From positions 248,001-312,000 of the forward strand of contig MBPM02000056.1 of NCBI GenBank assembly GCA_001695595.3: a DNA stretch of 64,000 nucleotides, read 5' to 3'. Source of the stretch: Plasmopara viticola (lineage: Eukaryota; Oomycota; Peronosporomycetes; Peronosporales; Peronosporaceae). The notes beneath the pieces were generated by a model. The model had not been told where the DNA came from. It did no database searches and saw only the letters and a list, made by a program, of their open reading frames with translations. Shown piece after piece: positions 54,840 through 64,000 of this stretch (position 1 is its first letter; the number at the start of each line of letters is the position of its first letter). A program made the position numbers and the translations under genes.

Positions 54840-56245
54840 ATGTCTTCTGCTTTCGATAGATCTGCTTTCGAATACTCCGTCAAACCAGCTCCAGCTAAGA
54901 CGCTTTTCCGTGATGAGAAATGGACTTGGATTCGAGATTTATCCAGCAACACTGGTCAGTATGCTGGGCAAATCTACTGCATTTCTTCAACAATTGTTTT
55001 TTCCGCAAGACGCTTTTGTAAAATGGAAGTAGCTGTTATCGAGCTTCCAATCAAGCTTCAATTTCTTAATGGCGGGTCCGATTTAACCCCTTCGACTGCA
55101 ACCTGTACAATTGATCAATTGCTACATAAGGCCGACAAGCGGCAATTCCTTGATAGTATTCAAGTTTTTATTGACACAACTCTACTCCAAACGAATCAGG
55201 TCCATGTAAATTTAACAACGAAATCTGAGGCTCTGACCAAAAGCGAATTATAAAATGTATGTCAAGTATAGGCCAACTTGTACATGGGAGAAAATCCGAC
55301 TTCAACGATTCAAGGGTTAAGCGGAGCAGCGCAATCGCTTGATTACTTGGCCACTTCGTCGTTTATGACAGCTGTTAATAGCGTGGGTATTTTCGAATTG
55401 GCTACAAAAACCGGGGAGGTGCTGAATGATCACTTTTCACCGCTCTTGACCAACAAAACTCGACGCATTCATTTGACGCTATGGGAGGTGGCAAAAATCT
55501 TCATGCTGTATCGAGAACTTAAGTCTAATCAGCTCCCGCTGGTGCCGTTACTGGATTGGCATTCTACGTCGCGTATTATCTGGCCTTCCTTAAGCTGCGC
55601 GATATCTGTGACTAGTTTATGAAATGACCAAAACAAAAGCTTATCTACTACTCCAAACGCAACTGGCACTGCTGGCATCAAGTCTTCTTCTACTATTACT
55701 ACTTTGAGCAAAATATGACCTTCGGAAACACTGACCCAGTTCTGTGGAATTTGAGCAGCCGTGTAATCACTACAGATTTGGCTGGTGGCCTTGCGCTTCT
55801 TGCAGTCACGCTCACAATTCTCCCGATATTATTGGTACTCCATCCGCTGAAGTTAACCCCTTTTTATCGCAATACATCTCGCGCCTTCTTGTTCCAGCAT
55901 ATTTGCCTAACCTAAGAACTCGTCATGGGTTGGTGGTTTTTGCTAGAGTTGCCGTAGTAGGAGATCATCAAGTCGCAGTTTATAACCGCTCTCAAATTAT
56001 TGATATATCCGAATCTCAGATCGAGAGATTTTTGTCCTTTTTTTTCATATGGTGCGTTTCCTATGGCAACAGAGATCGGAATCGACCTTTTTTCTCAGAC
56101 ATCAAGATTGATGTTCTTTATGGGAAAACGATTTGATAATCACGACACTTTATTCATGACCATCTTGTCTTTGTTCTTAAGTATTCTTTTTGCTTCGGCG
56201 ACGAAGCCTGTTGATTCTCTAGCTAGTGGCTTTCTAAACGTTTAA
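54840..56245 (+). pseudogene. gene C, unit 5 copy (most open)
   Basis: Frames are 54840-55253 (137 codons), 55278-55622 (114 codons), 55744-56136 (130 codons) and 56000-56245. The segment around FELATKTGEVLNDHF is in one frame here, whereas the other units break at the corresponding NQGGA/NRGGA. Only four frames cover the gene, so this copy is best for a structure-based search. Stops after SEL and VTSL remain. Confidence 0.5.
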
Positions 56246-56801
56246 ATATCTTCTCGATGAATCTAATTTTGGGCATGTACAATGACATTTTTGAAGATTT
56301 TTTGAGGACATTGAGACAAAGAATACAGAGTTACTACCAGAAGGCCTTTAGCCTGTATAATTGGTAAATCGCTACAAATTAGGTTCTTCCAGGTCTAATG
56401 CTTTCTGACGAAGACCATAACGATTTGATTGTCTATCAATACTTTACATCAAAAGAGTGATATTTGCGGCATTCGCTCAATATTTGTCATAGATCGATCG
56501 CATAACTGGATGTTTCTCACAGGTGAATTGGTTGTTGACCTATTGCTTGATTATTATCAGTTATCGGAATCAGTCAAGCACATCGCAAATGTCATACTAT
56601 AGATGCTAACTTCATTCGCTATCTGCTAATATTTTAGGTCGGTTTATACTGATATGACGTTAGAATGTGTCGATGTGTAATCTGAGGTGTGTCTAGTGTG
56701 TTTTGCTCTCATATGGGGTGCTCCGTTGCTTTGTCATCGGAGCGGCCCGTTCTCCAAGGTGTCTTGAATGCATTTGAGCGATAAAGCAGAGTACCATCTA
56801 G

Positions 56802-57813
56802 CTAGTTCCAGGCTGTATCCACGAGTGTAAAAATGGACCAAACGTCGATGAATATGTCTGGAAAGCCTCCTCGTGGTGCAACAACAGGCCGATTGGTTCG
56901 GGGCATTAGTGCAGCATCAAACACATCAGCTGCAGGAATTTGCACGAACGGATTGTTTCCAGCGTTCCAAGGAGTTAGCAGTGGGACGGGCATTGGCACG
57001 AGAGGCAATTGTCGACGCTGACGGAAGGAATCGAGTTCATTCAATGTACGAGTATCGAGCGGAGCACTTCCAAAACTCACTGGATCCGCAACCACCACTC
57101 GATTTCTTGCCCGTCGATAGAGAATGGCAACGCAGGCAAACGTTCCGTTCACACGGCGGCCAAAAAACTCGAAAAGAAGCACAGCGTTAAGTTGTGGAAG
57201 CAATTCAAAATGTTCTCGGCACGATGTTTGGGCCCTCGGAATGCTTCGGTTCTAAAATATCACCTCGACAATCAGCCGTGAAGCAACGGGATCGTCGCCA
57301 GCTGAGGAGAATAGTGGTCCAAGAGCTGTATCGGGACGTCGAATGACACGTCTTTCCGCAGTGGGGAGCCGCATATCCATGTCTCCACCACCTGCAGCCA
57401 AAATAAAGCCAGTAATGACGGCGTAGTTGTACAGTTGTCCAATGACACTAGCCACAGCACGTTCATGCGCAAGCACTCGCACTTTCGTGATCATCAAGGC
57501 TGCTAATGTTTCATTTCCGAGATATCGAGCTTCAGTAAACACTGAGTAAAAACGGTTGATGGAACTCTTGAGCCATTTTTTTTACTGAAACACGAGTTGC
57601 CACGACAACTTCCACGTCTTCTTCACCATCTTTGATCCTCCTCTTGAATTCTGCAATCGCTTTTTCCAGTCGTGGTGCGGTCACTTTTCCTATCATTGAC
57701 TGGTAGCCTCGCTGGATTGCAACCATTGGTGTCGCGTCGAATGAGAACACTGCCTCGGTGCTCGTCGCCGTTTCCTTTCCCACTTCTGGGGAAGGGTTAA
57801 ACCAAACAATCAA
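56802..57813 (-). pseudogene. inverted nuclease copy L4 (dead)
   Basis: It resembles L3 (open C-part 56802-57203), with the shared EVIF-TAG lesion. The A-run has eight instead of nine bases, so the frame after VSVKK differs (KMAQEFHQ) and ends sooner (57532-57813). Some codons match the plus copies rather than L1-L3 (LEKAIAEFKRRIKDGEEDVEVVVATRV), a sign of conversion from an R gene. Confidence 0.85.
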
Positions 57814-57838
57814 ATCAAGAGTGGATCCTTTGCCCCTT

Positions 57839-58340
57839 TTATCCTAAAAAAGGGCTTGAGAGAACCCCTAAATACACTCCCTGGCCGCGATGATGCATAT
57901 ACTTGATCATCGCGGTGCCTAGGGGAACGCTTGATGCTCTTTTATGCAAAGGATAAGCGAACGATGTGGCATAAATCCTTTTACGCACAATGAATGAGGA
58001 ATTTCGGAAGTGGCAGTAGGAACGGTTGAGATCCATTATAATGTTTATGGCATGCATTACGAAGACTCGAAATGACTTACTCATGCCGATCGCTATCGTC
58101 TTCAGCGATTTGTGGATGCTTTCTTCCATCGCGACATCAACTTTTGCAGTTCCTCAGTGGTTGATAGGTCTGACATTCAACTCGTGCCACCCCATCCTTT
58201 ACCCATTTTTTTGTCACCGAGCTTTCTATGTAAAGAAGAGCGATAGTCAAGATGACCACGCTGGTGAAATCGTAAATGTTTGACACGAGTGGAAGCCACC
58301 GCACAGCTGCTGGTCTGGACAAGTCAGAAAACAAATGCAA
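57839..58340 (-). CDS. ORF G region, unit 5/6 (two short ORFs, unknown)
   Basis: 58137-58340 (67 aa with FTSVVILTIALLYIE) and 57839-58129 (96 aa, MEESIHKSLKTIAIG). In the latter a small deletion lets the frame run on through the L4 hairpin. Confidence 0.35.
57864..57925. repeat. hairpin upstream of inverted copy L4
   Basis: Inner stem CCGCGATGAT / ATCATCGCGG; outer stem ACCCCTA / TAGGGG with the final pair lost. Confidence 0.7.
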
Positions 58341-58829
58341 CTGACAATTGATTTAATTAAACAAATGATTTGCATCAAACAGAGGCAGTAGACAACGATT
58401 CTTATCATCAGTAGTAGGTCCTGATGCTATTCAAGGTTGCCATCTATATCCACTATTGCTTCGTTTGCTACCACAATAGAAGGAATGTATGCTTAGAATT
58501 GTTGTGAAGTCTAGACAACGTACCTCGTCTATTCTGTTTGCTACTAAAATGGTAGCTTCTACCTAACAAGCGGATTAAGCGCTCGCATTGTTAATTGAAT
58601 GTCCAGTTGGTCAACAGAATCAAGATTGGCAAAGGTTCTCTCTCGTTGCATAATCTGGCGCTGCATGTCTAGACGCACAATGTTCGTCTGAGTAAACTGT
58701 GATCACGATCGGTTTACAAAATTATACACTTTGCTGACTCGCACCATACTTATACTAACGAACACCTTCAAATGTGGCGCAAGTAGGATACGAACTGTAA
58801 TTGATGGAACTATGTAAGCCTCTCACGTG

Positions 58830-59024
58830 CTATTGGGATCCTTTTATAGTTGCAATACATTGGTGGGCACCGGTCAACGCGGGAAGAGTATTTGTTACCT
58901 CCAAGGACAACTCTTTACCGATTGACCTGATCATTTCTAGGCTGAAAGCGACCGCACGACGCAATGGGTAACACTTTGCATCTCCTAGTATCAATGTTAG
59001 ACCGGCGTATCCTTTGACTTTCAA
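58830..59024 (-). CDS. ORF E, unit 6 copy (64 aa, unknown)
   Basis: MKVKGYAGLTLI to IATIKGSQ, with the same length as in unit 2. Confidence 0.3.
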   Translation of the reverse strand: MKVKGYAGLTLILGDAKCYPLRRAVAFSLEMIRSIGKELSLEVTNTLPALTGAHQCIATIKGSQ

Positions 59025-59242
59025 TCAGACAGGTCCGTCCCTTTATAGCTAGCGAGCGACACCTGCTTCAGCTCGAGCATTCTCACGCTCGTCATCGCGA
59101 TTGGCTAAAATGACCTCAAGGGTACGTCATGATCGCACCGAGCGAATTGTTTCTCGGTATTACCCTTTTGTAAGTCAAAGGCGCATCAGTCAACGGATCT
59201 TGCCATGTTCCTACGCCGTGGCTTGTAGCGAACCAGAGAATA

Positions 59243-59422
59243 ATGCTGGCATCTTGTCTTGGTAATTTTAGGTTGTTAAAGAGTAAAACCCAATATCAAC
59301 GGCAAAGTCCCTTTTGGCCACTGCAATACCGCGCACATCATCGCAACTTGACGCAAATCGAATCTATGAATCTTCGAAAGGCTACGTGTCCAAGAACCGA
59401 TTGGGTCTTCTCGTGGTCTATG
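59243..59422 (+). pseudogene. ORF F, unit 6, 5' part cut by a Copia insertion
   Basis: The N-part starts MLASCLGNFRLLKSKTQY as in unit 1 but is frameshifted (CCCTTTTGGCC lacks a T). It is interrupted at 59422, inside the sequence for VVYVIETD. The remainder resumes at 63836. Confidence 0.6.
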
Positions 59423-59560
59423 TGTTGAGAAGAAAGTAAGTGAATATATTTATCTTGACCAGTGAATGGCTACCATATGTAATTACTAACTGTAACGTAC
59501 TTGTAAATACTGTGAAGCCATTCACCTGTTCAACATGCATTCAGCGGTGTAATCTTAACA
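59423..59560 (-). repeat. 3' LTR of the full-length Copia element
   Basis: 138 bp, TGTTGAGAAG..TCTTAACA. It lacks 9 bp after AGAAAGTA that the other LTR has. Confidence 0.92.
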
Positions 59561-59571
59561 CTCCCACTCAC
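59561..59571 (-). other. polypurine tract
   Basis: On the minus strand GTGAGTGGGAG directly precedes the 3' LTR, the place expected for plus-strand priming. It is conserved in units 2, 4 and 5. Confidence 0.7.
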
Positions 59572-59573
59572 CG

Positions 59574-62500
59574 CTAATGCTGTGTGTCCTTTGTTGCTGA
59601 CTCGGTCTTGATTTCGGTGGCTTCGCGCAGATACTTAAGCATCTTGGTCCCAACTGCCTTCGTCAGCATATCTGCAAGCTGACTCTTCGTGTCGATATAT
59701 TCGATCTTCAACAGTCCTTCTTGCACGTTCTCACGAATAAAGTGGTGCTTGTTGTCCACATGCTTCGTCCTAGCATGGTATCCGGCGTTATTGGCTAACG
59801 CAATAGCACCCTGGTTGTTTTCCCAAACCTGTGTGCCTTCAACTTGCTCGTGACCCATGTCCTTTAGCATTGCCCGCGTCCAAAGAACTTCTTGTGTGCA
59901 TAAACTGAAAGCCATATACTCAGCTTCCGCTGAGCTCAGCGCAAGTGTCCGCTGGTACTTCGACTTAAATACCACTGGTGCGCTTGCAATCATGAGCATA
60001 ATTCCCGAGACCGAGCGTCTGTCGTCCGTGTTGCTGCCCCAATCTGCATCCGAGTATGCCTGACCGTAACGCTTCTAGTGTCTCGGTAGACGATACCGAA
60101 TTGACGCGTGGTCTTCAGATACCGTACTACTCGAATTGTTGCGCTCCAATGTTGTAGTCCTGGGTTCTCCAGAAAACGTGATAGCTGCGTCACCACGTAA
60201 GCAATATCAGGCCGAGTGCATGTCGTTATGTACAGCAAGCATCCAATCAAAGAGCGATAAGTCTTTGATCGCATTGTCGACCGTCCCTCTTCCGTTGTGG
60301 GTGACTGCTTCGACGACAGCTTCAATCCTGATACGCAAGGGTTTTCAACACTTTTGGCATCTTGTTGACCGAATCGCTTGACCACGTCATCGATGTAGCG
60401 AGTCTGTTTGATCATCAATATTTCAGCTGACCTGTCGTGATCAATTTCCATACCCAAAATAAATTCCGCCTGACCAAGCTCCTTCATCTTGAAAGCATTC
60501 TTGAGTACTCCCTTTACTTGATTTATTTTTGCTGCTTCTTGCTGCGATAATTATGTCATCCACATATAGTCCAACGTAAGCAAAATCTTCTTTAGTTCTC
60601 TTGACATAAACACATTGATCTGCTCCGCAACTCTTAAAGCCATTCCTGACGAAGACACGATGTATTGTCTTGTTCCAGGCACTCGCTGCTTGCTCAAGTC
60701 CGTAAATAGCCTTGTTTAGTTGACATATGTATCCTTGAGCATTGTCGACACCAAGCGGAACTTCCATAAAAACGTTGTCCGTCAACACGCTATTGAGAAA
60801 AGCCGTGTCGACGTCCAGCTGTTCCATTTGATAGCCACATTCAAAACATACCGCGAGAATTATTCGGATTGAATACATGTTGGCAACCGGGGAATATGTC
60901 TCGAAAAAGTCAACGCCATACTTCTGCTTGAAACCTTTCGCGACTAGTCGTGCCTTGTATCGCACGATGGCTCCATTCTGATCACCCTTTTTGGCAATTA
61001 CCCATCGTGATCCAATCGCGCGTCCAATTTTCCCTCTTGGCTGCAATGTCCACGTTTTCTTCTCTTCGTGAGAGCGAAGCTCAGCATCCATTGCTTCACG
61101 CCATTTCATTGCATCGTCGCTTGCCATTGCTTGAGTATAAGTAGTTGGTGAGTCCGTATCAATATTCACAGCGTAGGCAAGAAAGGCTTCCGCAATTAGT
61201 CCATCTTCGTCAATTCTAGCACGCTTTGGAGTCGGTGGGCCCTCACTGCCTTCTGTTGACTCTCCACCATCGGATTCGTTTCTTAGCATTAGCACTGGCT
61301 CACGTCTTATTCGTGTTCGCTCCAATTCAGGCCGAAAAACCAAACAATCTTCTTGCACTTGGGAAGGTTGATGATACTCCGTTAGGTCAAGCCCGTTTCG
61401 TACAGGGCTCTCAGAAGGCATTAGCCGCTGTACAACGGTGCTTGGCGTACGATTTACATCCTCCATATCGACATCCTCGACTGTCTCTTCAACAGCTCCC
61501 ATGGGATCGTCCGGAACTGAATGTCGATCCACTTGATGCTGAACATTGACTTCATCACCATCCTTAACTACTTGAACAATTGTTTCCGGCTTAAGCTCTT
61601 GCGTGTCGTAGATGCCGCCCACCTCACGCTCATCCAACTTTACAGAGCGGATCACTTTAATCTTGGCATTCTCCAAGTCAAACACGCGATAGCCCTTGAC
61701 ATTCTCTGAATAGCCAAGAAACATACACTTGAAGCTCTTGGGTTCCAGTTTGGTCCGTTTCACATCGTCAATATGAGCGTATCCTTGCGAACCAAATACG
61801 CGCAGGTGATCCATTCGAGGCTTCATTTTGAAAACTAGCTCATACGGCGTGGTGTCAGGATGGACCGTATTGCTGGAGCGATATATTAAATAAACCGCTG
61901 TATTTACCGCTTCCGCCCACCATTCCGTCGATACGCTCTTGTAGTGTAACATCCTGCGGGCTTTCTCCATAGTTGTCCTGTTCATACGCTCCGCTACTGC
62001 GTTCTGCTGCGGGCTGTATGGGACGGAGCGCTGGTGTACAATGCCGTTCTCTTGACATATTTCTGCCATTTTCTTGTTTACGAACTCGGTTCCGTGGTCG
62101 GATCGCAAACATCTTAGTCGTGCACCCCACTGGTTTTCGTATAATGTCAGAAGCTTCTTGAACTTACCAGCCACTTCACTCTTGCTCTTGATTAGAAAAA
62201 ATGCAACATATCGTGAAAAGTCATCCACAAACGTGAGAATGTATTTGGCACCACCCTTCGAGATAGTTCGCATTGGCCCCATGACATCTGTGTGAACACG
62301 CTCCAACACACGTGTCGTCTTTGTCATTGAACGAGACGAAAACACCGTGATCGTCTGCTTGCCCTTCAAGCACCCGGCCCACAATATTTCCACACTTTGC
62401 TTGATAATTGGGATACCATTAGTTAATCGCTGTATCCTGATCAGCGCATCCTTGCTGGGGTGCCCCAAGCGTGCATGCCAAAGCTCCCACTGATTGTTAG

Positions 62501-62609
62501 CCCCGGTATATTCAACGAGACATGCTTCTTCTTGCTCACAGTCAAGAAAATACGACTTTCCAACTTTGTGCCCGACGCAATTGCTTGCTTCTTGTTCCAA
62601 ATGACACAT
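59574..62609 (-). pseudogene. Copia pol: integrase, reverse transcriptase, RNase H (frameshifted)
   Basis: 60441-62609 is open for 722 codons. It holds the pre-integrase HARLGHPSKDAL, a partly degraded HHCC finger (WAGCLKGK, first Cys lost), and an integrase core with D (HTDVMGP), D (RSDHGTEF) and E (QQNAVAERMNRT). An acidic linker and RT follow, with LDVDTAFLNS and the catalytic LYVDDIIIA. A frameshift near 60530 leads to 59990-60487 (FILGMEIDHD, TRPDIAYVVTQLSRFL). A second near 60070 leads to 59574-59999, the RNase H end (SSAEAEYMAFSL, ENNQGAIALANN, TKHVDNKHHFIRE). The upstream join to gag/protease also needs a frameshift near 62590. Confidence 0.9.
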
Positions 62610-63646
62610 GACGAACGCGAAAATTCCACACTCATGCCACGCTCTGCCAGCTTGCCAACTGACAGCAACCTTCGGTCGAGTCCGGGAATGTGCAGAACTT
62701 CAACCATGCAAATCCTCATTCCGTTCAAACCAGTCAATTTTACCGTGCCGGCTCCTTTGACAAGCAACTTCTTCCCGTCTGCAATCGTAACTTCGATGCT
62801 AGCTTCTAGGCCCTTGTAATCAGACAAGTCCTTCCTGTGTGGGGTCATGTGGGAAGTTGCTCCACTGTCAATCAGCCATCCTGATGACTTCCCTTTACCA
62901 ACAGCAAACACCGTGTCGTCGCTGTTGAATCTTTTACCGGCCGGGGAGTTCCGCTTCATGTGTCCAAACTGGTCACAATTGAAGCACTTGCCCTTGAATC
63001 CGCCGTTATTGCGTGGAGGACCACCCTTTCGCCCATTGTCCCGTCCACCTTTGAATCTTCTAGCATTTCCATTTCCATTTACTTGAAACGCTTTCTCTGT
63101 AGCTTCTTTCCTCTGCAGCTTCTCCGACTCTTTGAGCAGCTTCTTCTTGATTTCTATCAACGATGTATCCCTTGCATTTTCCACAATCGACGAAATCAAG
63201 TCGTACTCCGAAGGTAGACTGCTGAGAAGTACCACCAGCTGGCGTGACTCATCAATTTGCTCTCTTGTAGTCTGTAGTCCCACTACTAGCTCGTCAAAAG
63301 ATCCAGCCATGCTTGTTCCACTTCCCATCTTGAACTCATGTAGTCGACGAGTCATCACAACACGATTGTGAAGCGTCGAGCGATTGTAGAAATCGCGGAC
63401 GGTTCTCCACGCCTCCATAGCACGCGTAGCCGACCGAATCTTGGTCTGGTGCTAGATCTCAACCCCTTGAGCAATGATGCCTAGCGCCTTGGCATCATTA
63501 ACCAGCCACGCCTCCGTGACGTCCTTCTCTTCCTTGACGGCCATGATGTGTCCCAGGAGACCCTTCCGCGCCAGGGTCATCCTCATTTCAAACTCCCAGT
63601 GGTAATAGTTACCACTTCCTAGGAGGACTTCGGTGCGCTTGTTCAT
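62441..63646 (-). pseudogene. Copia gag and protease (one nonsense codon)
   Basis: It starts MNKRTEVLLGSGNYYHWEFEM, a typical Copia gag opening, on the 5' LTR side. One in-frame TAG at 63452-63454 (CAG in sense; CAA in the shortened relatives) splits it into 65 and 325 codons. The zinc knuckle CFNCDQFGHMKRNS has lost its last Cys (Ser instead). The protease active site is WLIDSGATSHM, near 62860-62890. The frame runs out near 62441 after shifting away from pol at about 62590. Confidence 0.9.
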
Positions 63647-63676
63647 ATTGGGCGAGAACGTTGCTTGAGCTTGTTG

Positions 63677-63688
63677 CGGCTGTTAACC
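63677..63688 (-). other. primer-binding site matching the anticodon arm of tRNA-Asn
   Basis: Plus-strand CGGCTGTTAACC ends exactly at the 5' LTR boundary. It equals the anticodon stem-loop of eukaryotic tRNA-Asn (loop CUGUUAA, anticodon GUU) through about position 40. Copia-class elements are known to prime from an internally cleaved half-tRNA (initiator Met in Drosophila copia). Use of tRNA-Asn here is inferred. Confidence 0.65.
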
Positions 63689-63835
63689 TGTTGAGAAGAA
63701 AGTAAAAAACCGAAGTGAATATATTTATCTTGACCAATGAACGGCTATCATATGTAATTACTAACTGTAACGTACTTATAAATACTGTGAAGCCATTCAC
63801 CTGTTCAACATGCATTCAGCGGTGTAATTTTAACA
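63689..63835 (-). repeat. 5' LTR of the full-length Copia element
   Basis: 147 bp, TGTTGAGAAG..TTTTAACA. It differs from the 3' LTR at five positions, all transitions, plus the 9 bp indel. Confidence 0.92.
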
Positions 63836-64000
63836 CTATGTCATTGAAACGGACTCTTTTTTGCTTTTCCGGAATCTGGTGGCAACCGTGTACCCAAAGA
63901 GCCAGCTCACGGGCACTTTTCTGACACTTGCGACACAAGGAAATACGGGAAAAAGCGCCAAGTACCTTGGGCGTACATGCATACGACACGAATATGCCTC
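63836..64000 (+). pseudogene. ORF F, unit 6, 3' part after the Copia insertion
   Basis: It resumes with the duplicated CTATG and continues TCATTGAAACGGACTC as at 13045 in unit 1, so the array goes on beyond the window. By unit 1 spacing, the next nuclease copy should start about 450 bp past the right edge. A base is missing in CTTTTC-CGGAATC. Confidence 0.8.

Larger units (their letters stand above)
59423..63835 (-). mobile_element. full-length Ty1/Copia LTR retrotransposon
   Basis: 4,413 bp with short LTRs at both ends and 5 bp target duplications CTATG (59418-59422 and 63836-63840). The uninterrupted target, TGGTCTATGTCATTGAAACGG, is visible at about 13034-13053. Order on the minus strand is gag, protease, integrase, RT, RNase H (Copia type). 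The LTRs differ by five transitions and a 9 bp indel. Coding lesions (one stop, about three frameshifts) suggest it is no longer autonomous unless some are assembly errors. Confidence 0.95.
12434..64000. repeat. tandem array of a ~10.2 kb composite unit, five copies plus the start of a sixth
   Basis: Homologous landmarks recur in the same order and orientation. Plus-strand nuclease starts are at 13658, 21307, 31461, 41675 and 49872. Gene C ATGs are at 16094, 26243, 36434, 46677 and 54840. Inverted nuclease copies begin (low coordinate) at 18057, 28206, 38401 and 56802. Full periods are 10,154 and 10,214 bp. Unit 1 is shorter (7,649 bp) because the Copia interior is reduced to a solo LTR. Unit 4 is shorter (8,197 bp) because the inverted nuclease arm is replaced by a different junction. 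Sequence continues into unit 6 at the right edge. Confidence 0.95.

Noticed and set aside
12434..64000. CRISPR array or bacterial tandem repeat interpretation
   Set aside because: The repeat unit is ~10 kb with eukaryotic retroelements; no short regularly spaced repeats with unique spacers are present.
12434..64000. Bacterial restriction-modification system from the REase-like fold
   Set aside because: No methyltransferase or specificity subunit is nearby, and the context is eukaryotic with CRN-like and Copia sequences.

Overview
The window looks like nuclear DNA of an oomycete (stramenopile). The evidence is an intronless START-FYVE gene of the kind expanded in oomycetes, a CYP86/CYP94-like P450, a degenerate Crinkler (CRN) effector header with a variant LxLFLAK/LYLAK motif, and Copia and LINE remnants in AT-rich intergenic DNA. 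The LTVYLA form of the CRN motif hints at Saprolegniales (for example Aphanomyces), but the order is not certain.

Bases 1-12,400 are single-copy. They hold a possible last exon of a gene (114-176), long non-coding stretches, a decayed LINE fragment (about 4.1-4.8 kb), an LTR-like sequence with a primer-binding-like site (5.3-5.45 kb), a divergent gene pair (START-FYVE on minus at 5,935-7,062; P450 on plus at 7,819-9,474), a START-domain relic (10.6-10.8 kb) and a 325 bp retroposon with a 13 bp target duplication (11.84-12.19 kb).

From about 12.43 kb to the right edge the window is one tandem array of a composite unit of about 10.2 kb, with five copies and the start of a sixth. In order, a full unit contains: an intergenic zone with small divergent ORFs (E on minus, F on plus); a hairpin; a plus-strand gene for a protein of about 320 aa with a Uma2/PD-(D/E)XK nuclease-like core (R1-R5); a Copia derivative or a solo LTR at one shared site; a divergent pair of decayed unknown genes (D on minus, C on plus); an inverted, dead copy of the nuclease gene (L1-L4) with its own hairpin; and a short hydrophobic ORF region (G). 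Plus-strand nuclease copies are mostly open, whereas all minus-strand copies share the same inactivating lesions. The unit 4/5 junction (48.6-49.7 kb) is different: it lacks the inverted nuclease and carries a CRN-like N-terminal header upstream of, and collinear with, nuclease copy R5. This suggests that the nuclease was once the C-terminal domain of a CRN-type effector.

Near the right end a 4.4 kb full-length Copia element (59,423-63,835) has inserted into ORF F of unit 6. It has 5 bp target duplications (CTATG), LTRs of about 140 bp and a primer-binding site matching the anticodon arm of tRNA-Asn. The inner Copia copies of units 2-5 are a relative that lost part of gag, protease and integrase before the array grew. 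Shared mutations and mosaic differences between units point to repeated unequal exchange and gene conversion; the latest duplication appears to have copied a block of at least 8.7 kb with a shift of about 10.15 kb.
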